This document shows positions 1 to 11,873 of a DNA stretch of 64,000 nt, in pieces. Both the position numbers and the translations under genes were made by a program. This DNA comes from Guadua angustifolia (lineage: Eukaryota > Streptophyta > Magnoliopsida > Poales > Poaceae). The notes below the pieces were generated by a model. It had not been told where the DNA came from, did no database searches, and saw nothing but the letters and a program-made list of their open reading frames with translations. The DNA lies in assembly GCA_036346375.1 (NCBI GenBank), contig CM070515.1, positions 14,530,423 to 14,594,422 on the forward strand. Reading direction: 5' to 3'. Each line of letters starts with the position of its first letter. Within the stretch, counting starts at the first letter, position 1.

Positions 1-2956
1 ACTTGAAAGTAAAGAGACAAGGGACAACCGATGTTTTTCCGTGGTGTTCGGAGACTTGCCGGTCTCCCCTAGTCCACGTTGAGGCTAGCCCACACTTGGA
101 CCGGCTCCCGCTCGAGCACCCGCCTCTTTCCACTAGTCGTGGTTTTTCACGCTCGCGCGTAGGCTCAACCCGAACCTTCACAAACTTCGCCGGGGCTTCT
201 CACAACCTTGAGAGCTCCCGCGCACGACGCCTACGCCGTCTAGGAGTCGGCAACCTCCAAGAGTAACAAGCCGCTCCTTAGCTCGAACTTCACCGGGCAC
301 AACAAATGCACTCCTCGGTGATCACCAAGTGCAACACATGCACAAGGACCACACTCAAGTGCAACACATGCACAAGAGCTTCTCAAACCACTCACTAATT
401 GCAACACATGCAATTAGTCTCACTCTTTAGCTCAAAACTCAATTGGGAGTGTGCAACACATGCAACACCTCACCCAAAACCTCAAACACAGCAACAACAC
501 TGCCCCCAAGCCCCCCAAGGGGTCCTTTTATAGCCCACAAAGAAAAACTAGCCGTTGGGGGCAAGATTCCAGAAAATCAGCGAAAACGCAGTCCGACCGG
601 ACCTCTCCCGGTCCGACCGCTCCTCACACAGAACAGGTCGGATTCGACGATTACGGCACGGTCGCAGCAGCTGGGCCAGGCCGCACTGGCCGATCGCGAT
701 CATGAGCCGGCGGTCCGACCGCCCAACCAAAAAATCAGCAAACACCGAAAACAAACGCCTCTGAAAAACATGCACCGCGGAGGCCGGTCGCACCGCCCGC
801 ACAAAACCGCACAGCAACACTGCCACTGGAAAAATCACACCGGAGCCCTCCCGGTCACACCGGAGGTCAACTCGGTTGCACCGGCCAATGGATGGTCGCA
901 CCACCCCATGGATGGTCGCACCACCCAAATCTGGATTTTCGCGCAAACTCATTTCTAAAACTCCAAGCACCATTTCTTGAGCTAACAAATGATCAACACA
1001 TGATCACACACCCGTGCAAAACATATTTGCACCAAATTAGCTCACGCTCAAAGAATTCGACCAAATTCGCGAAAACACATTTCGCAAGCAAACCGAGAAC
1101 TTATGCAATCAACCCTCTAGCCATGTAAGGATCAACACATGACCCCGACACTTTGCAAAACATATTTTCAAATGCCAACACATGCTCTAGGATCGAAACA
1201 CATAACTTCAAAGTTCGTTTGCAAAACACATTTGCAAACCATAACTCCAATTAGCGAAAACACATTTCGCCGACAACTCAAAATCTATTTGCAAAACGTA
1301 TTAAGCAAATCAAACTCGAGTTTATGAGATTAATCCCCCTAGCCATGTGAAGGTCAATACAAGACCCGGTCAACTTGCCAACACCCGTTGCAAGCCCCAC
1401 TCACATGCTCTCGGGATTCAGGACTCATAAACCTCAGTTTATTCGCACAACGAACTTGCAAATAACGCAATAAACATATTTCATGCTTGAGCACTACTCT
1501 TTGCAACACATGCAAAAGTCTAGCTCCAAGCAACATCAAATCAAGATGCATAGACTCTCTAATTGCAACATATGCAATTCTCTAGTCCCATGCAACCACA
1601 AATCAAACTTCGACTAAAACCAAAACCATACGTATGAGCTCTCTACTTGCAACATATGCAAGCCTCTAGCCCCATACAAACATATAAACACCAAATCATG
1701 CTTGAGTTCTCTCCTTTTGCAACACATGCAAAACTTAGCTCCAAGCAACACCAAGGTTTTAGAAAGAAAGTTTTGCGAACCAAAACGTGAAGCTTCAACT
1801 AATGCAACACATGCAAAAGTGAAACCCACGCAAAAGCCAACGCATTAGCTTATCCTATTTGCAACACATGCAAATCAAAGCATAATGCGAAAACCAAATG
1901 CATATACTCTTTCATCTTTGCAACACATGCAAATCAGAGCATAATGCAAAACAACCAAGCACAGACTTAACACATTTGCAACACATGCCAAATGGTTAAC
2001 CCATATGCAAAAACCAAATCAAATAAGATTTGAGCTTGAGTGAACGCGGATTGAGATCACCAACACATGGTGAAGCTCAAACTAGGGAACGACCCCTCTT
2101 AATAGCACGGCGATAAAACCTTAGACTCAAAGACTACAAAAGTCCTTAGCCTATCTAGTTTATACCTTCGCCGTCGCGCACAAGCAATCCCCTTTGGGGT
2201 CTTTATGATCATCGCTTTGATACTCCCCCGGGATCATCACTCGACTCTTCTTCTTTATCATCTCATCCATCTTTGGACCTAACTCAAACATAACTCATGA
2301 AAACTTGTTAGTCCAAAATGCATGGTTGTCTCAATTATCTCTTGCACTCCATTAACACATAATGGATGCCTCTAGATCAATTGAGCACAACCTAAATCAA
2401 TTGAAATGATTGTAAATGTGTCTTAAGTATAATAATGCAACACATGCTTAATTATACTTAAGAACTATTCATTTGTTCTTAATTAATCACGGAACACCAT
2501 CAACACATGATGAAATATTCTTTAATGATTAACAAGACAAATGAACTCAATTTAAATTATCATTTAAATTGATTCTTCAAGTTAGAGTGTGAACTCCCCC
2601 TAGATATGTGCATCCATGTAATATATGGATTGGGAAACATAATGCACATTTTGTGGTTATTATAACGGGGACATTCATACTTTAACTTGACTCCAAAGTA
2701 TGCAACTAATATTAAGATGAATATGCAAACATACCTTGGGTTTTCTATTTTTCAATGCGATGAGACTAATCAAAGATATTCTAAACAAACATGTTAGTCT
2801 CGATATAAGATTTGTCATTAAGAACAATATCACATTAGGGGAATAACTCAATATTGGATTTGTCATTAACATAGGATTAGATTTGTCATTATCATTAACA
2901 CATGATTAGATTTGTCATTAACACCAAAACCATAACTAATGAAGGTTGAACTTACA
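1..2956 (+). mobile_element. LTR of a long-LTR retroelement, copy A (5' end outside window)
   Basis: This stretch matches 16805-19886 almost throughout, which identifies it as the same LTR. It ends at the same terminal bases (GTTGAACTTACA, ending at 2956). About 277 bp of its 5' end lie outside the window. It has no coding capacity; the short ORFs in it are not conserved in frame. It contains a GC-rich tract of GGTCCGACCG-like repeats (about 580-900) and at least 20 short inverted repeats centred on AACACAT between about 330 and 2510. Compared with copy B it lacks a segment of about 320 bp (19198-19510 of B). No internal retroelement domain follows; the sequence after 2956 belongs to a hAT-like element. 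It may therefore be a solo LTR, but its left target-site duplication cannot be seen. Confidence 0.8.
394..418 (+). repeat. Perfect 9-bp hairpin around AACACAT (example of the array)
   Basis: The arms ACTAATTGC (394-402) and GCAATTAGT (410-418) are fully complementary and flank the centre AACACAT (403-409). Copy B has the same hairpin at 17166-17188 with an 8-bp stem. Other clear members in copy A are 986-1002 (TGATC/GATCA), 1217-1239 (9 bp around ACACA), 2057-2073 (TCACC/GGTGA) and 2348-2366 (TCCATT/AATGGA). Confidence 0.85.
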
Positions 2957-4010
2957 TAGGGCCCGGGCCCCATGCTTGGCCCAAATAACAGTGAAAAATA
3001 TTGTTCTATTTGTATTTGGCACGAGGCACTGCAAGGCCCAGATTTATGAACGCCTAGGGCATTCTTTGCGAAACAGGGAAGGTCGACAAAAGCCACACCG
3101 CCGCTCTCTGCGGTAGTAGTGCTCTGCGCCCGATCCGCGATCCGCCGCCCCCCCCGCCGGTGGTCGCCACTCGGCCACTCCCGACACCGACCCCCTTGGT
3201 GCTCGGTTGCTCCTGTAGCGCATCAGATCTGCTGCTCCGAGCTCGCGCCGTCACCCCCACTCCCGCCGGCCTGCTGCTTGTCTTCTCCGCGCCTCTGACT
3301 ACTCGGCTGTTGCTTGCGGCTTGCCCGGCACCCATGTTCCGCAGATCCAGCCGAGTAGCCGATCAGTCGACCGGTGGCACGGTCGCCGCCGTTCGGCCCA
3401 CTCCCGCCCCAGCACTACCCGCAGGCCATCGCTCCAGCCCCTGCGCGCTCTCATTGTCTCTGTGTGGTCCTTGGCGATCGGCGACTTCGGTATTATCTTT
3501 GCTCCGAAGACGATCGGTGCCGTTCGCCCTGACCCCTCCCTTGGCCCGCCCGGCAAAGCGGCAATGCCCATCGGCCCCGCCCGCCTCCTGCGCCATGACT
3601 CGCAAATCTCCGTCTGGTATTGTTTTGTATTGCCACACCCTTTCATTCTGTAAGGTCCCAAACCCATGCAATATTCAATAATTTATTTTGGCTTCTTGGA
3701 TCAACAAACCCATGCGAAATAAGCATCCACTATGCAAAGCACTTGATTAAATCTGAATTGGTTCAATTTTCATTGGCCTTTGAATAGTAAGTACTTCATT
3801 CTAAATCTTTTATGGTATTGGGATTTCTAGTTCATTGTTCTACATATTTATGTTACTTGTTCAGTATATATCTGAGATGGAATTCAAATTTATTTTTAAT
3901 TGTGTATTTGTGCTGTACTTTTGTCGTACCTAAATTTCTGTAGTCTTTAACAATACTAATAGTCACCTATTTTCGGCCCTAGGCGTATAAAAATCCTAAC
4001 TCCGCCACTG
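2957..4010. mobile_element. Right part of a hAT-like element, interrupted by the LTR
   Basis: The right end reads ...CTCCGCCACTG at 4001-4010. Its reverse complement begins CAGTGGCGGAG, close to the end of the hAT-type element at 33359-34323. The left end is not visible and probably lies beyond the LTR, outside the window. The stretch 3060-3660 is GC-rich and has overlapping ORFs on both strands. None resembles a known protein, so I do not call a gene. It could be the leader of the element or a captured gene fragment. Confidence 0.5.
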
Positions 4011-4671
4011 AATGGAAGTGATCACCTCTGCTCCCTCTCGTCCATTACAATAATCCTCACATCGATCACGATCAAAGAATTAACCAAATTGCTGGTGCTG
4101 TAATATTTTATTTACTCATGAAATATGTTTTTCTACACGTGAAATATTTCCCTTAGATAACAGTAGAAATATCGATCCGGATCGCCGCAATAATTTTTTC
4201 CTATACGTGAAACATTTTTTTCCTACACGTGAAATATTTTCCTTCGATAACCGTAGAAATATACGCATGAAAAAATGTTGCACACGTTGAAAAAAAATTG
4301 TTGCAGACGCTAAAAAAATGTTACACTGAGCATCCGATGCAACATACTGAGATCGGACATCCGGGTGCTAGTTCTTCCCAAGAATTAAACACCACCTTGT
4401 AAGCACTCCCAGTACATGTTTCTATAGTTATATCTAACAACATTTGCATCATTAATAAATATTCCTAGATACTACTCCTTTAACTCTTTTATATCTTAAC
4501 ACAAATATATAGAGAAGAATAAATGATTATCATGTAAGACAGATACAATCATCCTCTTTCTAATTCACGTTTTTATTATATCTTCTTTTGGTTTGTGTGT
4601 CCAATCTATTTGTTAAGAAAAAATAGCTTTCATCTATCTCTTCTCTAATTTTATCTCTACATTAGAATTAA
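4011..4671. other. AT-rich intergenic DNA, no gene seen
   Basis: No coding signal is visible. Between about 4130 and 4320 the phrase ACGTGAAAYATTT recurs three or four times, with runs of A around TGTTGCA, so this is probably decayed repeat DNA. Confidence 0.5.
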
Positions 4672-5520
4672 CTAGGTGGGAAAGCGCTTCTGTGCTTGTA
4701 GGTTGAATTCGATAGCATCTTGGATTATGACCGTTGGCAAATCCATAAGTTGATATAAACCTTCGATGAATCCGTGTTTTTTGTGACGAAAACATTGTTT
4801 TCGTTTTTTTTGGGTGCTGAAAACATTTTTTTCGGGTTTTTTTGTTGCGTTTGTTAAAAAAAATGGGTCGTTAGGACCCACCGGCGAATCCGCGGGACGA
4901 AAACATTGTTTCCGTTTTTTTGGGTGGCGAAAATATTTTTTCCGGTTTTTTTGGTTGCGTTCGTTAAAAAAAATGGGTCGTTAGGACCCACCGGCGAATC
5001 CACGGGTCGCTATAAATCTGCGGACGAATCTATATTTTTTTAAAAAACCGCGGTCACGATCCGTTGGCAAATACATAAGTTGTTGATGAATCTACATTTT
5101 TTTTAAAAAAAAACCGCGGTTACGATCCGTTGGCAAATACATAAGTTGCTATAAAATTTCGATGAATCTGCGTTTTTTTTGTGACGAAAATATTTTTTCC
5201 GGGTTTTTTGGGTGGCGAAAAAAAATTTTCCGGGTTTTTCTGGTGGCGAAAACATTTTTTTCGGGATAAACGGAGAAAGGACCTGAACGTAAGAAGCGAG
5301 GACCGGATGTTATTTTTTGGACACATTAGCTATCTGAAAAATTAGAAAAGGGCTTGTTCGCGATTTGAAACTAACGAGAGGCTTTTCCGTAATAATACCG
5401 GACCAGGGACCTAAACGCGAAGGGAAAAAAATATTCTTGTCTCACAAAAAATCGCATAGGGACCTATTCGTAATTTCGGAGAAATGGAAGGGCTTTTTTG
5501 CAAAATCGCAAAGTGACACC
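4672..5520. repeat. Tandem repeat block with a unit of about 110 bp, and related decayed copies
   Basis: The phrase GGGTCGTTAGGACCCACCGG occurs at 4865 and again at 4975, inside two near-identical units of about 110 bp containing CGAAAACATT and long T runs. Shorter degenerate units continue to about 5270. The 3' part (GGACCTATTCGTAATTT, about 5460) also occurs at 24140, so 23460-24190 belongs to the same family. No coding capacity is seen. Confidence 0.7.
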
Positions 5521-6334
5521 TAGATGCTCCGGTTGCTCTCCAAATCCTGCGCATATAGGTAATGTAATGATTTTACATTGTATATTAAAGAAATTGATGA
5601 TACAGGAGCATTGGAAGTAATCGAGTTCGAGCCAAATCTGTCTTCATTGCTAGCATGATCTTGTCCCGTGTGCAACCAGCTTAATTGGGATCGATGCGCC
5701 AAACAGTGCCAGTATATTCATCTTCCATCTGACAACGTGTAGTGTAATGCAGGTTTCTTAAGTGCATGCAGATCTTCTGCAATAGAAGGACACACGGCAA
5801 TTTTGTCAGATGCACTTTGTACTTCGTACGTTACAAACTGTTATCACTCCTTAGTCCTAACGCCCGACTAGATTCGAACCAGGTCCTCCTCGTACATTTT
5901 TTTTTTTGAGAGAGAAGATCCTACTGGTTCATGCCGGTACGTACATGGTGCCATGGCTTTTAGACTTCATGATTTGAGTATACGGTGCAGGGTGCTCTGA
6001 ACGTGAGCCGGGCTCTGCGCGATCACCGGATTATACAGTGGGCACAGGGAGGAAATCAGCAGATCAGTTGATCGACCAAAGCAAGCAACATGCCGTGCAC
6101 CTTTGGATCCGCGCGCAGGCGAGGCGTTAATTTCGTCTTCGCCCCGTTGCTTTTGCTCGCGGTGAGTGCTGTAATGCAAGAGCGGCATGCCGGCATATCA
6201 TATGCTTGTCGTGTTGGGGAGGTGCTGCTTCTCTACTGCTCGCTTGCTGTAGGAAGGGCACCTGATCAAAGATCTTATTCGATCTCGCCTCACATTGCCT
6301 GTACTCGAGGCAGGCGCCATGTGTAATCATGCGT
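5521..6334. other. Intergenic DNA, no gene supported
   Basis: Small ORFs of 60-78 codons on both strands around 5970-6360 overlap each other and resemble nothing I recognise. A T tract with a GGTTCGAATC-like sequence on the minus strand near 5875 recalls a polymerase III B box, but no convincing A box was found. Confidence 0.4.
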
Positions 6335-8838
6335 AGGTGAAACAACTCAGACAATTTAATCATGCAAAATAGATCAACAACAACAGATTAACAGCGCATG
6401 TAAATTAAAACAATCAATAAGTCTGATCATCCATTTCATTCATTAACAAATATCGTACACCAATAATGAATTTCAATGTACATACATATCAAATTACGTC
6501 AAAAAGAAATATTATATGAATTCTCAAATTCCCTAAGAACTAAGTTTTAATCGTCATCTTCAATTATTGAAAATGTCAATTATCCTCATATATGATTAAA
6601 AAGGCGAATCAGGCAAAAAGTAGATAGTTTAGGTGTGCCGTCATATCTATATATGAATAGAGCACGCTCATCGAAATATCAGATAGTCTGGGGCTAGTCA
6701 GCACCTTTTGCTAGTTAGGGTTTTATCATTCGACGTATACAAACCTATGTTTTTCGGGTAACCATAGTCATGCTCGATAGTGTTCAAGTATCTCATAGTA
6801 GAAAGGTAAAAGCCACAAGGTAGAAAAATAATTCACCACTGTTAATAAGGATAAGGTTGAGCAAGCAAGATCACAACACCAACCCCATCCCTAGCACAGT
6901 CATTCTTCCAAATCCTCCATTTACCAGGTGTGTCATCATCTATCCCAGTAGCAACATTAGAGACATAGCATTTATATAGGGGATTCAAAGTAAATACTAG
7001 TGTAGTAAAGAAGGTTAGGGTTTCAGAAGGAAGATCACCTGGAGGGCGGCATCGTGTGTGCCCAACAAACCTCCACATACTCCCTGGCATATGAGAGGTG
7101 GTGGGTGTCAACACGGCACCGCCAACCCCAAGCAAAACCCCAAAATCATCATCAACCATCAAGCGTCACATAGCAGTGAAATCATGTAATATAGCACACA
7201 ACCAAAAAATAGTATAAGGTCAGTAGGGGAGGATAGGAGTATGAGTGAATCACAGAGGGGGAAGTTCTAGGGGGCGACAGAGGAAGGCGGCATTGGCACA
7301 GATCGAGCCTGGAGGAGGCAGCCCACGGCGATGACCGAGGAGGCCGGCTTAGGCACGAGAGGGTAGGGTTGAAACAACCCAGAAGTTTAGTCATGCAAGC
7401 GGGATCATCAACATAAATTAAACATGATCATCAACATAGTTTAAACACTTATATAATAAATTGCTCAGCAATTAATCATCAGCTTTATTAATTTTCTTAC
7501 ACTTACATGATTACAATCTTTTGTAAATAATAAAGTTACATCAAAAGAAGATTACAAGAAAATTTAATTTTTTAAAAATCTGCAGCTTGTTGACCCTCAT
7601 CTTGTTCCCTGCAAAACAAATAATCCACACACATACATATATATAACAATAGGTCAAGATGCAAAATAATTAAATTTTTAGAGTTACCGTCATAACCGTA
7701 TGTGTTGGTACGCTTATCGAGATACCAAACCATCCGAGACCAGTCAGCTCCTCTCGCTAGTTAAGGTTTCATCATTCAGCAATATACAAACCTGTAGATG
7801 TCGGGTAACCATAGCATTTCCAAGAATAGTGCCCAAACATCTCATAGTAAAAAGATTAAAGCACATGATAGAAAGGTAAGTGCATGACTGTTAGAAAGGA
7901 TAAGAACTAGCCCCAGATCCATTTCACCCCCCACATAGTCAAAGCTCTCAAAGCCACCGAGACCATCAAGCACAAAGCTCCCAGGAGCAAAGCCAAATCA
8001 CCAGGAGCACAAGCCCTCACAAGCAAGCCTCTAGGAGGCAAGTCAAAGCCAAGCCATCCATTCCCAAGCACATAGCCAAGTAAGCCACAAACCAGCAGGA
8101 AGAAGCACGCACACAAGCCAAGTCCCAAGAGCCAGCACAAGCCTAGAGGGGCACCAAGACAAGGAGCAATCACCAGGAGCACCAAGGCTTCCAGGGAGTA
8201 AGCACCAAGGAGCTCCACCACAAGCGAAGCCACCACAAGCCCACAACCAGGAACAAGAGGGAGCAAGGCCAGCACATTCTCGGCACTATCACCATCATGG
8301 CCCTGTATTTCTTCATCTCCCACATCACAGGTGCAACCCTCACATTTTAGCCACCGTATATATAGCAATAGCAGTAGTAAAATCAATTTAGAGGCTAACA
8401 TCAATAGGAAGACTAGTGGTCTCATTGGTTGACGCAATGGGGATTTAGCCGTGCAAGCCCAATAACCTCCGCATGCTCCCTAGTGCATGGTAGATTAAGG
8501 ATGTCGTCGCGACACCATCCAAACCCAAGCATCAACCTTTAGAATCATCACAGACCTTAGCAATCAAAGTATTAGTTCAATCAAACTATATCTTCAGCAC
8601 ACAAATCATCAACCATCTTGCATACTTGAATTAGGGACCAAATTATCTCCTAAATTATAAAGTAGGAAAGAAGCAGTAGCTCAAAAATAAGGAGAAAGAG
8701 TGGCATCAAAATGAGTCTCGAAAGCATCCAATGGAGCCGACAATGGGATGGGCCAAGTGAGTCGAGGACAGGGGTGGCGTCAGTCGAGGGCCACGGATGG
8801 CGTCGACTGAGGGCTAGGGAGGTGCCAGTCAGGGGCAG
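6335..8838 (-). repeat. Two diverged tandem copies of a retroelement-like repeat
   Basis: Unit one (about 6335-7362) and unit two (from about 7363) share landmarks in the same order: GAAACAAC near the start, a GGGTAACCATAG box (about 6758 and 7804), ATCTCATAGTA (about 6790 and 7840), and a CCTCCRCATRCTCCCT box (about 7071 and 8446). The second unit is split at 8839 by the solo LTR at 8844-11868 and seems to continue after 11873. No retroelement protein is recognisable. The orientation is a guess from similarity of the reverse complement to grass gypsy LTRs. Confidence 0.55.
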
Positions 8839-8843
8839 GTAGC

Positions 8844-11800
8844 TGTAACATCCCAAAAATTTGAGTTTTGGTATGTTTTAAATTAAAAATGAACCATTCG
8901 TATTTTTCTCGAATTAATCAAAGCTTAAATTGAATTTTCTAATAATTAGAAGATTTAATTTGATTAATATATGCATCAAATTAAAGGTTTACAATTTTTA
9001 TTGGGTTCCTTGTGCTTCAAGGAATTTTTCTGTATTTTTGGAGATTTTTCTGAATTTATTCGGTATTTATTTGAATTTATTTGGATTTATCTGAATTTTT
9101 GGAATTAAATCAATTCGGAAATTGTTTTTATTTTTGAAAAACTCATTCGGGCCGAATCTCTCCCGACCCATCAACGTGCTCGTCCGCCCAGCCAGCCCTG
9201 CTTATCTCTGCCCGTCTGCGACAGCGTCCAAGATGGATCCTCGCGTCGCCTCATTGCGCCTCCCCATGAAACCCTAGCCGCGCCGGAGTCCTCGCGCCGC
9301 ACGCCGCTTTTCTCGGTCTCCGCGTTTTGCACGCCTCCCGGGGCTATTTAAGACCCCGAGGACATCATCCTGAGGTTCGCCTCTCTGCTGCGCCCACTTT
9401 GCCCTAGCTCTCGCCGCACGAGCCGCCGCCATCATCTCGCACAAGCTCGCCGAAGTTCACCCACCGTCCCAAAGACTTTCGCCGCCGTTTTCTTCACCTC
9501 CGGTCGTCCTCCGCCGTGATCGGTTGCACCATCGAACTCGGCGCGTCGAACTCTTCCGGATCCGCCACTTCTTCCGCTCGATCCGACCGTCCTTCGCCGC
9601 GTCCGGTGTCGTCTTCCTCAGCTCCGGTAAGTGCGCGCCACCCCTCGCCGTCGAGTTCCTTCACGAGCTCTCCGCCGTCTGATCGCCCTCCGACGTCTCG
9701 GATCAAGCCGCGTCATCCCCGCCGCATCTTCATCCCATGGCCATCCGATTTGGAGCCAACATCCCAGATCTTGCCGCGTGGCCGAACCCGCTCCCCTGCT
9801 GCGTCAGCGCCACGTCGGCTGCGTCTCGCCGCCATGTGTCTGCCCCGTGGCAAGCCACATCAGCCCTAGCAGTCGCGTCAGCCGCCACCTCGGTGCGGTC
9901 TGCCACATCACCCGAATGTCGCTTCGGTGCGCTTGGTTCACCGTGGACCGAGTCTCTGACTCGTGGGTCCCACATGTCAGCCGAAAATTTTATTTTCTTT
10001 TCTGATTTCCCAAAAAACCGAAAATCCCAGCCAATCACAAGCTGCCACGTGTCACCCTTGTGAATTTCTCTGATTTTCTCGGAATTAAATCTTCCAGGAG
10101 CCCGTTCTCCTTCGTCCGAACTCCGTTGGAGTGATTCAAATTTCTAAATTTTTGTAAAATCGAGATCTACATTCCAGAACCATTTATTTTAAATTTTGAG
10201 CTCGTTTTCTTCTCTGTTTTGTATTTATTTGGTTTCATTGCTTTATTTTCCGGTAGACGCGAATCCCGAAGGAGCGAACGGAGACTTCGAAGACCAAGAA
10301 TCAGCACTTGAACAACAAGGCAAGTCGTAGACCTTTGATCATATTGAACCCATGTTTGCAAAAGTACTTTGTTTTATACAATTGCATGCTATTTGTGTAA
10401 CAATGCTAGTTTATGGGAGTAGCTATTTACCTGGTTGAGTATGCCCCTTTGATTATTGGAATGCCATGTATCCATTGTTAACCATAGGTTGGGACATTAT
10501 TAGTTGGACATAATCATAGTACCAGCATTGGGTTATCGTAGCTATGCTTAGCCATGCTTAGTTGTCCGATGGAATTCATATCACCTGTGAGCTAATGCTA
10601 ATCTTGACTTAATGAGATATTGAATTGTGGCTATTGACCACTGTTGTAAAACTTGTTGTACCATAGCAGGGTATGCCATTGGTTTTGGGTTAAACAAAAT
10701 GTTTCCCTCGGGCAATTGATCGTGCAGTAAAGGGGGTGCTGTTTAGCACATTGGGATGTGGCTGTCTTGCCTGAGACAATTTAAGGACTTAATCTTGTGC
10801 GCCATTGAACTGGGCCTAACCGTGCAACCATAAGTCCGGTATGGGACGGACCTAGCTGATTAATTTGCAATGTCCAGACTTGAGTATTGCTAGTTGTTGG
10901 TGTGGGGTCCGAGATGGACGGGTAGACTCACATGGCTCAAGAGGGGGCCCCGAGGGGCGAAACCTTAGAGGGCAATACTGGGTTTTAGACATGCATTGTA
11001 AAGGCTTTGTAGTGATCTCTCTGCCGACACACCAAAGGAAGTGTGTTCTTAGCGCTTGGCATAAAGGGATGATCATGTCTTGTGGGTAAAGCTGTACAAC
11101 CTCTGCAGAGTGTAAACTATTCGAATAGCCGTGTCCGCGGTCATGGACAAGCCCGTGGATTTCACACGGGGTATAGAGTATTTTTCTTGAAATGTGGAAT
11201 TGTTGGGATGTGAACGGGGAGTTCACTGTTGTTTTGTTGTCTCAAGCTATACTGTTGAATTGTGTGGTTGATACTTGTTTGAATGATGTAGGGTGATGCC
11301 TCATCATTCTGTTCATGTTGTCTACCATTAATTTATCAGATTATTTATTATTGTTTTATTCAAACTGCCTTCAATCTATTTATTGTATTTAAATTCAAGT
11401 TATTGCTTTCTGCAAATGAACCATATACCTATCCTTTGTCAAGCCGTGCATGAATATATTGCATCATTTCCCTACGGCTTGTTGAGTACGTTTTGTACTC
11501 ACAGCTTTATGCCCCTGTTGTTCAGTTGCTGAGGAAGGACCAGGTAATGAGTATCAAGAGGAGGAGTACTATGAAGACTACGTCGACTAGGAAGGCGTTT
11601 TCCCAGACGATTGCCTGTGGCATGTCGAATGGCCCAAGTTATTTTATTTTCGCTGCAACAGTTTATTTGTTTCTTAAGCCAAGAGGCATTGGTGTATGAA
11701 CCTTGACCATAAGGTCGTTTGCTTTATTCAATGATAATTTGTTTCTTCTTAGTTATTTCGATGTATGGAATGATATGTCATCTATGTTTCCACTGTGTGC

Positions 11801-11868
11801 ACTAGCGTGATCCTAGACTAGTGCGGTATACACAGAGGGTTTTGGATTTGCATATCCGGGTCCCGACA
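8844..11868 (+). mobile_element. Solo LTR, gypsy-like, 3025 bp
   Basis: The element starts TGTAACATCCC and ends GGGTCCCGACA, so it has TG...CA termini. It is flanked by the same five bases, GTAGC, at 8839-8843 and 11869-11873. There are no internal gag or pol sequences, which is what LTR-LTR recombination leaves. The TGTAACA(T/C)CCC start, the length and the GTTGAGTACGTTTTGTACTC box near 11480 resemble long LTRs of grass Ty3/gypsy chromoviruses; the lineage is my inference. ORFs inside, such as those in the GC-rich 9516-10060 stretch, overlap on both strands and are not genes. Confidence 0.88.
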
Positions 11869-11873
11869 GTAGC

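Noticed and set aside
395..1995. CRISPR-like regularly spaced repeat (TTGCAACACATGCAA)
   Set aside because: Spacing is irregular, the repeat arms vary, the sequence lies in an LTR of a plant genome and there are no cas genes. It is reported instead as a hairpin array.
5865..5885. Possible tRNA or SINE B box (GGTTCGAATC on the minus strand)
   Set aside because: No cloverleaf or A box could be built around it.
7907..8437. 176-codon ORF on the minus strand with hydrophobic Leu/Gly-rich sequence
   Set aside because: It derives from CAAGCC/AGGAGC-rich repeats within a diverged repeat unit. Hydrophobicity follows from base composition, and the sister unit has no matching ORF.
9516..10063. Overlapping ORFs of 102-124 codons on both strands
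   Set aside because: They lie in the GC-rich part of the solo LTR, overlap in several frames and match no protein family I know.
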